The notes under the pieces: generated by a model
Database searches by the model: none
Seen by the model: only the letters and a program-made list of their open reading frames with translations
Told to the model about the DNA's origin: nothing
Translations under genes and position numbers: made by a program
In this document: in pieces, positions 18,798 through 27,867 of the stretch
How the letters are laid out: the number at the start of each line of letters is the position of its first letter
How positions within the stretch are numbered: the stretch's first letter is position 1
Assembly (NCBI RefSeq): GCF_037126175.1
Contig: NZ_CP146986.1
Span: 4,836,501 to 4,900,500, forward strand
Direction of reading: 5' to 3'
Length of the DNA: 64,000 nt
Source: Pseudomonas sp. RSB 5.4
GTDB lineage: Bacteria > Pseudomonadota > Gammaproteobacteria > Pseudomonadales > Pseudomonadaceae

Positions 18798-20798
18798 ATG
18801 AGTGCATCGTCTACCCCCGCCAGCGGTCTGGTACGCATGAATCCGCCGGTGTTCTACTTCGCCGCGACGGTCATTCTGCTGTTTGGTCTGGTTGTCATCG
18901 CCATGCCGGAGCAGGCCGGTGCCTGGCTGCTGCAAGCGCAAAACTGGGCGGCCAACACGGTCGGCTGGTACTACATGCTCGCGATGACGCTGTATCTGGT
19001 CTTCGTGGTGGTCACCGCGTTATCGGGCTACGGCAAGATCAAACTCGGTGCCGACCACGACGAACCCGAGTTCAGTTACCTGTCCTGGGCCGGCATGCTG
19101 TTTGCCGCCGGGATCAGCATCACGCTGTTTTTCTTTTGTGTCTCTGAACCGCTGACGCACATGCTCCAGCCGCCACAAGGCGAGGCCGGCACGGCGGACG
19201 CGGCGCGGCAGGCGATGCAGATTCTGTTTCTGCACTGGGGCCTGCACGGCTGGGGCGTGTTCGCTTTCGTCGGCATGGCGCTGGCGTACTTCGCCTACCG
19301 GCATAACCTGCCGTTGGCGTTGCGCTCGGCGCTGTACCCGCTGATCGGCAAACGCATCAACGGCCCCATCGGTTATGCGGTGGACGGCTTCGGCATCATC
19401 GCCACGGTGTTCGGTCTCGGCGCCGACATGGGCTTCGGTGTGCTGCACCTCAACTCCGGTCTGGACTACCTGTTCGGCATCGCTCACACCCAGTGGATTC
19501 AGGTCGGCCTGATCACGCTGATGATGGGCGCGGCGATCATCGTCGCCGTGTCGGGTGTGGATAAAGGTGTGCGGGTGATGTCCGACATCAACATGCTGCT
19601 GGCCTGTGCGCTGCTGCTGTTCGTGTTGTTCGCCGGCCCTACCCAGCACCTGCTCAACACCCTGATCCAGAACCTCGGCGATTACCTCGGCGCGCTGCCG
19701 ATGAAGAGTTTCGACCTCTACGCCTACGACAAGCCAAGCGACTGGCTCGGTGGCTGGACGGTGTTCTACTGGGCCTGGTGGATCGCATGGTCGCCGTTCG
19801 TGGGCCTGTTCATCGCGCGGATTTCCCGTGGTCGGACCATCCGTGAATTCGTCTTCGGGGTGCTGTTGATTCCGCTCGGCTTCACCCTGGCGTGGATGTC
19901 GATCTTCGGCAACAGCGCGATCGATCAGGTGCTCAATCACGGCATGTCGGCGCTGGGTATGTCGGCCATCGACAACCCGTCGATGACCCTCTACCTGCTG
20001 CTGGAAACCTACCCGTGGAGCAAGACCGTCATCGCGGTGACGGTGTTCATCAGCTTCGTGTTTTTCGTCACTTCTGCCGATTCCGGCACCGTGGTGCTCT
20101 CGACGCTGTCGGCCAAGGGCGGCAACCCGGATGAAGACGGGCCTAAGTGGCTGCGGGTGTTCTGGGGCGCGATGACTGCGCTGGTGACCAGTGCGCTGCT
20201 GTTCTCCGGCAGTATCGATGCGCTGAAGTCAGCGGTGGTGCTGACCTCGCTGCCGTTCTCGCTGATTCTGTTGCTGATGATGTGGGGGCTGCACAAGGCG
20301 TTCTATCTGGAATCGCAGAAGCAGATCGCGCAATTGCATTCGCTGGCACCGGTCTCCGGTTCGCGGCGTGGCAAGGGTGGCTGGCGCCAGCGTCTGAGTC
20401 AGGCGGTGCACTTCCCGTCGCGCGACGAGGTGTACCGCTTCATGGACACCACGGTGCGTCCGGCGATTGAAGAAGTGACGGCGGTATTCGTCGAGAAGGG
20501 CTTGAACGTGGTCACCCAGCCGGATCCGGCGCACGACAACATCAGCCTGGAAATCGGCCACGGTGAGCAGCATCCGTTCATCTATCAGGTGCAGATGCGC
20601 GGCTACTTCACGCCGTCGTTCGCCCGGGGTGGCATGGGTTCCAAGCAGCTCAACAACCGCCGCTATTACCGCGCTGAAGTGCACTTGAGCGAGGGCAGTC
20701 AGGACTACGATCTGGTCGGCTACACCAAGGAACAGATCATCAACGACATCCTCGACCAGTACGAACGCCACATGCAGTTCCTGCATCTGGTGCGTTGA
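18798..20798 (+). CDS. betT: Choline BCCT transporter BetT
   Basis: A 666-residue transporter of the betaine/choline/carnitine family with 12 membrane segments in the first ~500 residues and a long cytosolic C-terminal domain of about 150 residues, as in osmoregulated BetT. Family blocks: FSYLSWAGMLFAAGISITLFFFCVSEP, and the WAWWIAWSPFVGLFIARISRGRTIREF signature of BCCT proteins. It imports choline, the precursor of the osmoprotectant glycine betaine. A BetI-like operator in its promoter region supports choline as substrate. It is transcribed alone. Confidence 0.92.
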   Translation: MSASSTPASGLVRMNPPVFYFAATVILLFGLVVIAMPEQAGAWLLQAQNWAANTVGWYYMLAMTLYLVFVVVTALSGYGKIKLGADHDEPEFSYLSWAGMLFAAGISITLFFFCVSEPLTHMLQPPQGEAGTADAARQAMQILFLHWGLHGWGVFAFVGMALAYFAYRHNLPLALRSALYPLIGKRINGPIGYAVDGFGIIATVFGLGADMGFGVLHLNSGLDYLFGIAHTQWIQVGLITLMMGAAIIVAVSGVDKGVRVMSDINMLLACALLLFVLFAGPTQHLLNTLIQNLGDYLGALPMKSFDLYAYDKPSDWLGGWTVFYWAWWIAWSPFVGLFIARISRGRTIREFVFGVLLIPLGFTLAWMSIFGNSAIDQVLNHGMSALGMSAIDNPSMTLYLLLETYPWSKTVIAVTVFISFVFFVTSADSGTVVLSTLSAKGGNPDEDGPKWLRVFWGAMTALVTSALLFSGSIDALKSAVVLTSLPFSLILLLMMWGLHKAFYLESQKQIAQLHSLAPVSGSRRGKGGWRQRLSQAVHFPSRDEVYRFMDTTVRPAIEEVTAVFVEKGLNVVTQPDPAHDNISLEIGHGEQHPFIYQVQMRGYFTPSFARGGMGSKQLNNRRYYRAEVHLSEGSQDYDLVGYTKEQIINDILDQYERHMQFLHLVR

Positions 20799-20822
20799 TC
20801 GGCAGCTGAGCGCCGGGACGTT

Positions 20823-21083
20823 TCACGACTCGGCGCTCAGCACCATGAACAACACCATCGCCGCCATCGGCACCCCGAACACCGCACTGCCCACCGCGAT
20901 TTCCGACCCCAGCGGCTGCCCGGCATGCACCACCCCCACCGCACCATTGATCACCGTCAACGCCAGCCACAGCGCGGCGAAACTGTAGGCCAGCGTTTGT
21001 CGGCTGAAGCCAACGCGCTCGCCGATGTAGAGCATCAGGGCGAGCAGGACCAGACCGAAGAAGATGATGATTGCGGTGTGCAT
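20823..21083 (-). CDS. Small inner-membrane protein of unknown function
   Basis: An 86-residue protein with three predicted membrane segments (IIIFFGLVLLALMLYIGE, LAYSFAALWLALTVINGAVGVV, IAVGSAVFGVPMAAMVLFMVL). I do not recognise a named family. It lies tail to tail with betT, 24 bases apart. Codon use is like that of its neighbours, so it is probably a real gene. Confidence 0.7.
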   Translation of the reverse strand: MHTAIIIFFGLVLLALMLYIGERVGFSRQTLAYSFAALWLALTVINGAVGVVHAGQPLGSEIAVGSAVFGVPMAAMVLFMVLSAES

Positions 21084-21122
21084 AGGCGTGCCTGCGGGTC
21101 ATGCGGTGCTTGATCGGACGCC

Positions 21123-21212
21123 TTCGCGGGCAAGCCCGCTCCCACAGTGATCTCGGTCATTCACAGATTCTGTGTACAACCAAAATCCTGTGGGAGCGGG
21201 CTTGCTCGCGAA
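21123..21212. repeat. REP inverted pair
   Basis: GCAAGCCCGCTCCCACA unit and its inverse with a 42-base centre, upstream of the small membrane protein gene. Confidence 0.85.
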
Positions 21213-21424
21213 GGGGCCACCTCGGTGTTACTTCGAGCATAGACAACTCTGCCTTCCATTTGCCTTATTCCGTTGATTAGCTTTAGGTTCGCGCAGTGGC
21301 ATTGATGCGAAAACTGAGTCCACCCTCAGGTAATGATCAATTTCAAGATGTGTATTTTGACTTCTTGTCTGGGGGGTTGAACCTATAGTGGCCAGCATCA
21401 ACTGATGTATGGAAAGGATTGCAG

Positions 21425-21826
21425 ATGAAATTCCCGGTCGTTTTGCACAAGGATGCCGACTCGGACTACGGAGTGATTGTCCCGGATGTACCGGGGTGCT
21501 TCTCCGCAGGTAGCACGGTAGCCGAAGCTTTTGAAAACACTCAGGAGGCTCTGGCCCTGCACTATGAGGGACTGGTGGCTGATGGTGCACCGTTGCCTCG
21601 AGTTCAGGACATTGATGCACATCTCGACAACCCGGATTATGCGGGTGGAATCTGGGGTGTTGTCGACTTTGATATCACGCCCTATTTCGGCAAGTCGGTA
21701 CGCTTCAACGCCACGCTGCCCGAGCAACTGCTGGAGCGTATTGATCAAACAGTCCGGCGTGATCAACGCTACAGTTCCCGCTCCGGATTTCTGGCCGCAG
21801 CTGCTTTACGCGAATTGTCGGCATGA
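21425..21826 (+). CDS. hicB: HicB-family antitoxin without HicA
   Basis: A 133-residue protein. The N-terminal half is the HicB partial RNase-H fold (KFPVVLHKDADSDYGVIVPDVPGCFSAGSTVAEAFENTQEAL), and the C-terminal ~45 residues (FNATLPEQLLERIDQTVRRDQRYSSRSGFLAAAALREL) look like a ribbon-helix-helix DNA-binding segment. ATG at 21425 follows GGAAAGGA. In typical systems a ~60-codon hicA toxin gene comes directly before or after. None can be found in any frame in 21220-21424, and downstream comes a palindrome and a convergent gene. It is therefore a solitary HicB, perhaps a regulator or a relic. Confidence 0.85.
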   Translation: MKFPVVLHKDADSDYGVIVPDVPGCFSAGSTVAEAFENTQEALALHYEGLVADGAPLPRVQDIDAHLDNPDYAGGIWGVVDFDITPYFGKSVRFNATLPEQLLERIDQTVRRDQRYSSRSGFLAAAALRELSA

Positions 21827-21836
21827 CGAACAACCT

Positions 21837-21913
21837 GTAGGGGCTGCCGCAGGCTGCGATCTTTGGCTTATAAAAGCCAGAATCAAAGGATCGCAGCCTG
21901 CGGCAGCTCCTAC
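21837..21913. repeat. Palindromic repeat GCTGCCGCAGGCTGCGATC type
   Basis: Inverted pair of the second common intergenic palindrome family seen here (also 54317-54385 and 59048-59134). It lies between the convergent hicB and LacI-type genes and may act as a bidirectional terminator. Confidence 0.75.
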
Positions 21914-21926
21914 CGAGGCATGTGTC

Positions 21927-22964
21927 TCAGGTGCTCTCGCGCTCGATCACATTGCACTGCAACAGATTCAGCCGCTGCACCTCATCGCTCGGCATCACCC
22001 CAAGGCTTTCCAATACCCGCGTTGCCGCCAGCACGCCGATCTCCAGTGCCGGTGGTTTGATCGTGCTCAGGCTCGGCAGGAGCATTTCGGCGAACGGGTA
22101 ATCGCCGAAGCCGAGCACGGCGCAGTCTTCGGGGATCTTCAGGCCGGCGCGTTGCCCGGCGAGCAGGCCGCCGGCGGCGAGGTTGTCGTTGGCGAAGATG
22201 ATGGCGTCGGGGCGGGGTGAAGCGTTCATCAGTGCTTCCATCGCTTGCTTGCCGGCCTCGAACGGCGCGCGGTCGGCGTCCGGGGCGAACACCCACGGCT
22301 GCAGTCCGAACTCGCGCACGGTGGCGGCGTAACCATCGCGGCGTTCCAGTGCGCTGAGGTCGCCGGGGGCACTGTTTTGCACGAAGGCGATGCGGCGATA
22401 GCCTTTGCCGTGGAGATATTGTGCAGCCGTGACGCCGACTTCGTAGTGCGAGAAGCCGATCTGCATCGGCTCGCGATCCGGCTGGTAATCCCAGGTCTCG
22501 ATCACCGGAATCTCTGCCTCGGCGATCATTTTTTCCGTGCCCGAACTGTGGAAGTGGCTGGTTAACACCAGCGCCGCCGGCGACCAGCCGAGAAATGCGC
22601 GCACGGCGTTTTCTTCCTGCTCGGTGCTGAAGTAACTCGACGCCAGCAGCAGTTGATAACCGTGGCGGCTGAGGGTGTCGCTGAAGCCCTGGATGGTGTT
22701 GGCAAAGATCGGCCCGGAGATGTTCGGAATCACCATGCCGACGATTTTCCCTCGCGCCGAGGCCAGCCCGCCGGCCACCAGGTTCGGCACGTAACCCAAC
22801 TCGGCGACCACCGCCGCAATCCGCTCGCGGCGCTCAGGCGAGACGGTTTCCGGCTGATTGAAATAGCGCGACACGGTAATCGCCGACACCCCGGCCTCGC
22901 GCGCTACGGCATTGAGGGTCACGCGTCCGGCGCCACGGCGTTTGCGGGGCTTTTCCTGGCTCAA
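21927..22964 (-). CDS. LacI-family transcriptional regulator
   Basis: A 345-residue repressor. The proposed start is TTG at 22964, preceded by AAGGATCAAGCC as RBS; an earlier TTG at 22988 is possible, and no ATG exists before the DNA-binding domain. HTH and hinge: VTLNAVAREAGVSAITVSRYFNQPETVSPERRERIAAVVAELGYVPNLVAGGLAS. The rest is the periplasmic-binding-protein-like sensor domain (VGMVIPNISGPIFANTIQGF, DAIIFANDNLAAGGLLAGQ). Closest in style to GntR/GalR-type sugar or sugar-acid regulators, but the inducer is unknown. It is divergent from the TonB receptor gene with a LacI-type palindrome between them. Confidence 0.87.
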   Translation of the reverse strand: MSQEKPRKRRGAGRVTLNAVAREAGVSAITVSRYFNQPETVSPERRERIAAVVAELGYVPNLVAGGLASARGKIVGMVIPNISGPIFANTIQGFSDTLSRHGYQLLLASSYFSTEQEENAVRAFLGWSPAALVLTSHFHSSGTEKMIAEAEIPVIETWDYQPDREPMQIGFSHYEVGVTAAQYLHGKGYRRIAFVQNSAPGDLSALERRDGYAATVREFGLQPWVFAPDADRAPFEAGKQAMEALMNASPRPDAIIFANDNLAAGGLLAGQRAGLKIPEDCAVLGFGDYPFAEMLLPSLSTIKPPALEIGVLAATRVLESLGVMPSDEVQRLNLLQCNVIEREST

Positions 22965-23051
22965 GGCTTGATCCTTCTTAAAAACCAAAGCGCATATAAA
23001 AGTAATTTTTCAGTATTGGACGCTCTATGCCGAGCTTGCCGATACTGGCGA

Positions 23052-23065
23052 TGTTAGCGCTAACA
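23052..23065. promoter_or_regulatory. LacI-family operator TGTTAGCGCTAACA
   Basis: Perfect 14-base palindrome with the central CG typical of LacI/GalR/GntR-family sites. It is 87 bases from the regulator start and 105 bases from the TonB receptor start, so it could control both directions. Confidence 0.8.
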
Positions 23066-23169
23066 AAGCGCATTGTCTGCTACTCGCTCGAGCGAATGCC
23101 CAAGACACCGATTCAGGCGCTGTCGTCGCAGAACGGCAGCGGTTCAGGGCCAATTTCGAGCGGGCAAAC

Positions 23170-25395
23170 ATGCACAACATTCCTGGGGCGACACACACAC
23201 TGGCGCAATCGATTCGCGCCGCTGGCTGGATCCTTACCGGGCTGGCGGCGTTGCCGCTGGCCAATGCTTTTGCCGCTGACAGCAGCGATCAAGAGCCGAC
23301 CCTCAAGTCCGTCACGGTCACCGCCACCCGCCGCGAAGAGTCGCTGCAGAAGGTGCCGGTGGCGGTTTCGGTGATCGACGGCGAACAACTGGAGCGCGAT
23401 AACCGTAACGGCGTGGCGAGCATCGTCCAGCAGGTGCCGTCGCTGAATTTCCGTACCGGTGCGTCAAACAAGGACACCTCGTTGTTCGTGCGTGGCGTCG
23501 GTACGATTTCCACCTCGCCCGGCGTCGAGCCAACGGTAGCCACGGTGATCGACGGCGTGGTCTATGCCCGCCCCGGTCAATCGACGCTCGACCTGCTGGA
23601 TCTGGAGCGCGTCGAAGTACTGCGTGGCCCGCAGGGCACCTTGTTCGGCAAGAATGCCTCGGCCGGTGTGCTCAACATCACCAGCAAGGCGCCGACCAAC
23701 GAGACCCACGGCTACATCGATCAGTCGTACTACAGCGGCAACGAAAGCCGCACCCGCTTCGGCATTGGCGGCAGCCTGATTCCGGATACGTTGAAGGGCT
23801 CGATCAGCACCCTGGTCAGCAGCTACGACGGCAACGTCGACAACAAATACAACGGCCAGGAGGTCAACGGCTACAACCATCGCGGCGTGCGCGGCAAGCT
23901 CGAATTCACCCCGAATGACGACGTCACCTTCACCCTGATCGCCGACTACATGCAGTCCCACGACGACGGCCCCAACGGCGTCGTCAGCAAGTCGCTGACC
24001 CCGGCCTTCGCCAACGCGCTGAGCCCGGTCTATGCGAGCAACCACAACCGCGACATCAACACCGATACCCGCACTCATGTCGAGGACACCAACAAAGGCC
24101 TGTCCGGTCAGCTCGACTGGCAACTGGGCGATTACACCCTGACGTCGATCACCGCGTGGCGCGGCTGGGACAACACGCAATATCAGGACGGCGATCGGCT
24201 GAGCACGATCACTGCAGCGTTCCCCGGCACCGCCGACAAGGGCGATCTGGCCTTCGATCAGTACTCGCAGGAGCTGCGCCTGGCCTCGCCAAAAGGTGAA
24301 TTCCTTGAATACGTCGGCGGCCTGTTCTACATGCACGGCAAGGATGACGAGACCTACCAGCGCACCCTGACGACGCCGACCAGCGTCAACCGTGGCGTGG
24401 CTGACTACAGCACCACCAGCGACAGCTACGCCGCGTTCGGTGAGACCACGCTGAACTTCACGTCGGCTTTCCGCGGCATCGCCGGCCTGCGCTACACCCA
24501 CGATGATCTGGAATACGATCACCGTCGTGTCTCGACCTCGGCGACCACGGTCAGCGGCATCCAGCCGGCCACCAGCAGTTCCGGTTCGGTGGACGAGGAC
24601 GGCTGGTCCGGGCGCCTCGGCGTGCAGTACGACCTGAGCGCTGCGGTCACTACGTACCTGACCTACTCGCGCGGCTACAAAGGCCCGGCGTACAACGTGT
24701 TCTTCAACATGCAGCCGCGTGACACCGAAGCGCTGAAGCCGGAGACCTCCAACACTTGGGAAGCGGGGATCAAGGCCACCAGTTGGAACAACCGGCTGAC
24801 CACTAACCTCGCCGTGTTCCATAGCGATTACGACAACTATCAGGCGAACTTTTTCGACACCGTCGCCGGGCAAGTGGTGACGCGCCTGATCAACGCCGGC
24901 AGCGTCAGTACCGAAGGCGTCGAACTCGATTACGCCTTGCAGGCGACCCAGCAACTGAAGTTCTCCGGGGCGCTGGCCTACACCCGCGCACGCATCGACC
25001 AATTCAGCTGCCCGGCGGGCGCGGCGGCCTCGTGCAACGTCAATGGCAAACCGTTGCCGTTCAGTCCGGACTGGAAAAGCTACGTGCGTGCCGACTACAC
25101 CATCCCGCTGGAAAACGGTCTGGATATCGAGCTCGGCACCGACTACAGCTGGCAGAGCGAAGTGCAGTACGACATCAGCCAGAACGCCGATACCAAGCAG
25201 GGCGCCTACGGCATCTGGAATGCCAGTGTGGCGCTGGCCGATTACAGCAACGGCTGGCGCGTGGCGCTGCTGGGCAAAAACCTCGCCGACAAGTCCTACT
25301 CGCCGCTGCTGGCCAGCGGCGGCAACTACATCTACCGCGCCGTGCCACGGGATGACGAGCGCTACTTCGGCGTGCAACTGCGCAAGGATTTCTGA
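23170..25395 (+). CDS. TonB-dependent outer-membrane receptor
   Basis: A 741-residue receptor with a signal peptide (WILTGLAALPLANAFAAD), a TonB box-like LKSVTVTATRREES, a plug domain (VPVAVSVIDGEQLERDNRNGVASIVQQVPSLNF ... LERVEVLRGPQGTLFGKNASAGVLNI) and a 22-strand beta-barrel that ends in Phe (YFGVQLRKDF). The plug type with ATRREESLQKVPVAVSV resembles receptors for carbohydrates or other organics more than classical siderophore receptors. It is divergent from a LacI regulator and its stop is one base from the start of a flavin monooxygenase gene, so it probably imports the monooxygenase substrate. The RBS is weak. Confidence 0.88.
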   Translation: MHNIPGATHTLAQSIRAAGWILTGLAALPLANAFAADSSDQEPTLKSVTVTATRREESLQKVPVAVSVIDGEQLERDNRNGVASIVQQVPSLNFRTGASNKDTSLFVRGVGTISTSPGVEPTVATVIDGVVYARPGQSTLDLLDLERVEVLRGPQGTLFGKNASAGVLNITSKAPTNETHGYIDQSYYSGNESRTRFGIGGSLIPDTLKGSISTLVSSYDGNVDNKYNGQEVNGYNHRGVRGKLEFTPNDDVTFTLIADYMQSHDDGPNGVVSKSLTPAFANALSPVYASNHNRDINTDTRTHVEDTNKGLSGQLDWQLGDYTLTSITAWRGWDNTQYQDGDRLSTITAAFPGTADKGDLAFDQYSQELRLASPKGEFLEYVGGLFYMHGKDDETYQRTLTTPTSVNRGVADYSTTSDSYAAFGETTLNFTSAFRGIAGLRYTHDDLEYDHRRVSTSATTVSGIQPATSSSGSVDEDGWSGRLGVQYDLSAAVTTYLTYSRGYKGPAYNVFFNMQPRDTEALKPETSNTWEAGIKATSWNNRLTTNLAVFHSDYDNYQANFFDTVAGQVVTRLINAGSVSTEGVELDYALQATQQLKFSGALAYTRARIDQFSCPAGAAASCNVNGKPLPFSPDWKSYVRADYTIPLENGLDIELGTDYSWQSEVQYDISQNADTKQGAYGIWNASVALADYSNGWRVALLGKNLADKSYSPLLASGGNYIYRAVPRDDERYFGVQLRKDF

Positions 25396-25396
25396 G

Positions 25397-26716
25397 ATGA
25401 GCAGACAGCTGAAACTCGGCGCCTTTCTCATGGCCACCGGGCACCACGTCGCCGCGTGGCGGCACCCGCAGGTGCCGGCGAATGCGGGGCTGGATTTCGC
25501 CCACTACAAGCGTCTGGCGCAGATTGCCGAGGCGGCGAAGTTCGACACGCTGTTCGTCGCCGACAGTGTGGCCGCGCCGACCCAGGATATCGCCAGCCGC
25601 ATGGCGCGTTCGGATCACTTCGAACCGCTGACCTTGCTCTCGGCCCTGAGCGCGGTCACCGAGCACATCGGCCTGATCGCCACGGCGACCACCAGCTACA
25701 ACGAGCCGTATCACGTGGCGCGCAAATTCGCCTCACTTGATCATCTGTCGGGCGGGCGTGCGGGGTGGAATCTGGTGACCTCGGACAACGCTGCCGAGGC
25801 ACTGAATTTTGGTCGTGACGAGCACCTCGGCCACGCCGAACGCTACAGCCGTGCGCGCGAGTTTCATCAGGTGGTCACCGGGCTTTGGGACAGTTGGGAG
25901 GACGATGCCTTTGTCCGCGACAAGGCCAGCGGTGCGTATTACGACCCAGCGAAGCTGCATGTGCTGGATCACGTCGGTGAACACTTTCGGGTGAAAGGCC
26001 CGCTGAACGTGGCGCGCTCGCCGCAGGGACAACCGGTGATCGTGCAGGCTGGCTCGTCCGAAACCGGGCGTGAACTGGCGGCACAGACCGCTGAGGTGGT
26101 GTTCACCGCGCAGACTTCGCTGGCCGGCGCGCAGGCGTTCTACGCCGACCTCAAGGGCCGCTTGGCCAAGTACGGGCGCAGTGCCGATTCGCTGAAAATC
26201 ATGCCGGGGGTGTTTGTCGTCGTCGGCCAGACAGAAGCCGAAGCGCAGGAAAAATGTGAAACGTTTCAGCAATTGGTCGAACCGGAGGTTGGCGTGGCGT
26301 TGCTTGGGCGTATGCTGGGCAACTTCGACTTGTCGAAGTACCCGCTGGACGGACCGCTGCCGGCGTTGCCGCTGACCGACAGCGGCCAGCAGAGCCGGCA
26401 GAAATTGCTGACTGAACTGGCAGGGCGGGAGCATCTGACCCTCGCCGAATTGGGCCGCAGGATTGCCGGTGGGCGCGGGCATTACAGCCTGGTGGGCACG
26501 CCGGCGCAGATCTCCGACCGCTTGCAGGAATGGTTCGAGCAGGGCGCGGCGGATGGCTTCAACGTGTTGGTGCCGCACCTGCCGGGCGGACTCGAAGACT
26601 TCGCTAATGGCGTGGTCCCGGAACTGCAGCGCCGTGGGCTGTTCAGAACCGAGTATGAGGGCCGGACCTTGCGCGAAAACCTGGGCCTTGCCCGACCCGG
26701 CAACAGATTTGTGTAA
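25397..26716 (+). CDS. LLM-class FMN-dependent monooxygenase, TonB-linked
   Basis: A 439-residue NtaA/SnaA/DszA-family monooxygenase. ATG at 25397 lies one base after the receptor stop; the frame is open further upstream only because it overlaps the receptor. Blocks: LGAFLMATGHHVAAWRHPQ, FASLDHLSGGRAGWNLVTSDNAAEALNFG, and PVIVQAGSSETGRELAAQTAEVVFTAQ. It needs reduced FMN from an unlinked reductase. It is about as long as, but clearly different from, the enzyme at 8315-9673. Substrates of the family include sulfones, sulfonates and chelators; the adjoining taurine operon suggests an organosulfur compound, but that is inference. Confidence 0.88.
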   Translation: MSRQLKLGAFLMATGHHVAAWRHPQVPANAGLDFAHYKRLAQIAEAAKFDTLFVADSVAAPTQDIASRMARSDHFEPLTLLSALSAVTEHIGLIATATTSYNEPYHVARKFASLDHLSGGRAGWNLVTSDNAAEALNFGRDEHLGHAERYSRAREFHQVVTGLWDSWEDDAFVRDKASGAYYDPAKLHVLDHVGEHFRVKGPLNVARSPQGQPVIVQAGSSETGRELAAQTAEVVFTAQTSLAGAQAFYADLKGRLAKYGRSADSLKIMPGVFVVVGQTEAEAQEKCETFQQLVEPEVGVALLGRMLGNFDLSKYPLDGPLPALPLTDSGQQSRQKLLTELAGREHLTLAELGRRIAGGRGHYSLVGTPAQISDRLQEWFEQGAADGFNVLVPHLPGGLEDFANGVVPELQRRGLFRTEYEGRTLRENLGLARPGNRFV

Positions 26717-26721
26717 CACCC

Positions 26722-26786
26722 TTCGCGAGCAGGCTCGCTCCCACAGGGGAGTGCATTCCAAATGTGGGAGCGAGCCTGCTCGCGAA
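26722..26786. repeat. REP inverted pair
   Basis: GCGAGCAGGCTCGCTCCCACA unit and its inverse in the 109-base gap between the monooxygenase and aldo/keto reductase genes. Confidence 0.85.
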
Positions 26787-26825
26787 GAAGTCGACACCCA
26801 TTCAAGACAGACAAGAGAGGATTCG

Positions 26826-27863
26826 ATGACTTACACCGCTGCCGAAAACCGCTACGACTCCATCCCTTACCGCCGTGTCGGCCGCAGTGGTCTGGTACTG
26901 CCGGCGCTGTCGCTGGGCCTGTGGCACAACTTCGGCGACAGCACGCCGATCGACACGCAGCGTGCCCTGCTGCGCACCGCGTTCGACCTGGGGATCAACC
27001 ACTTCGACCTGGCCAACAACTATGGCCCGCCGTACGGCAGCGCCGAGATCAACTTCGGTCGCCTGCTGCGCGAAGACTTCAAGCACTACCGCGACGAGCT
27101 GATCATCTCCAGCAAGGCCGGTTGGGACATGTGGCCCGGCCCCTACGGTCAGGGCGGCGGTTCGCGCAAATACGTGCTGGCCAGTCTCGACCAGAGCCTG
27201 CAGCGCCTCGGTCTGGACTATGTGGATATTTTCTATTCGCACCGCTTCGACCCGGACACCCCGCTGGAAGAAACCGCCAGCGCCCTCGCCACCGCCGTGC
27301 AGCAGGGCAAGGCGTTGTACATCGGTATCTCGTCGTACTCCGGGGTGAAAACCCGCGAGATCGCCGCGCTGCTCAAGGAATGGAAAGTGCCGCTGCTGAT
27401 TCATCAGCCGGCGTACAACCTGCTCAATCGCTGGGTGGAAAAAGACCTGCTCGACACCACCGACGAACTCGGCACTGGCGTGATCGCGTTCACGCCGCTG
27501 GCGCAAGGTCTGCTGACCGACAAATACCTCAACGGCGTGCCGGCGGATGCGCGGGTCAATCGTCCGGGCGGTGGTTCGTTGCAGGCTTCGCACCTGTCCG
27601 AGGCCAACATTGCGCATGTTCGCGCATTGAACGAGATCGCCAAGCGTCGCGGCCAGAGCCTGGCGCAACTGGCACTGGCCTGGACCCTGCGTGATCCACG
27701 CGTGACCTCAGCGCTGATCGGCGCGAGCCGGCCGGAGCAGATCATCGAGAACGTCGGGGCGTTGAAAAACCTGAGTTTCAGTGCCGAGGAACTGGCGGAG
27801 ATCGACCGGTTTGCCCAAGAGGGCGGGATCAATCTTTGGGAGAAGCCTTCGACGGCGGAGTGA
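26826..27863 (+). CDS. mgrA: Aldo/keto reductase, YghZ/MgrA type
   Basis: A 345-residue NADPH-dependent reductase close to L-glyceraldehyde 3-phosphate reductase YghZ. Start ATG follows AAGAGAGGA. Catalytic Tyr lies in GINHFDLANNYGPPYGSAEINFGRLL, Lys in LIISSKAGWDMWPGPYGQGGGSRKYV, and the beta-subunit-like C-terminal block LAWTLRDPRVTSALIGASRPEQIIENV binds NADPH. In the present cluster it could reduce an aldehyde released by the upstream monooxygenase. It is on the same strand as the receptor and monooxygenase, though a REP element lies between. Confidence 0.88.
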   Translation: MTYTAAENRYDSIPYRRVGRSGLVLPALSLGLWHNFGDSTPIDTQRALLRTAFDLGINHFDLANNYGPPYGSAEINFGRLLREDFKHYRDELIISSKAGWDMWPGPYGQGGGSRKYVLASLDQSLQRLGLDYVDIFYSHRFDPDTPLEETASALATAVQQGKALYIGISSYSGVKTREIAALLKEWKVPLLIHQPAYNLLNRWVEKDLLDTTDELGTGVIAFTPLAQGLLTDKYLNGVPADARVNRPGGGSLQASHLSEANIAHVRALNEIAKRRGQSLAQLALAWTLRDPRVTSALIGASRPEQIIENVGALKNLSFSAEELAEIDRFAQEGGINLWEKPSTAE

Positions 27864-27867
27864 GTCA

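Noticed and set aside
21220..21424. Possible hicA upstream of hicB
   Set aside because: All frames were read; no frame of about 60 codons with the HicA signature (GSHHxF-like) is present.
23464..25437. 657-codon open frame antisense to the TonB receptor
   Set aside because: GC-rich third positions of the receptor gene keep the opposite strand open. The translation is low in complexity and matches no family, and the receptor is clearly real.
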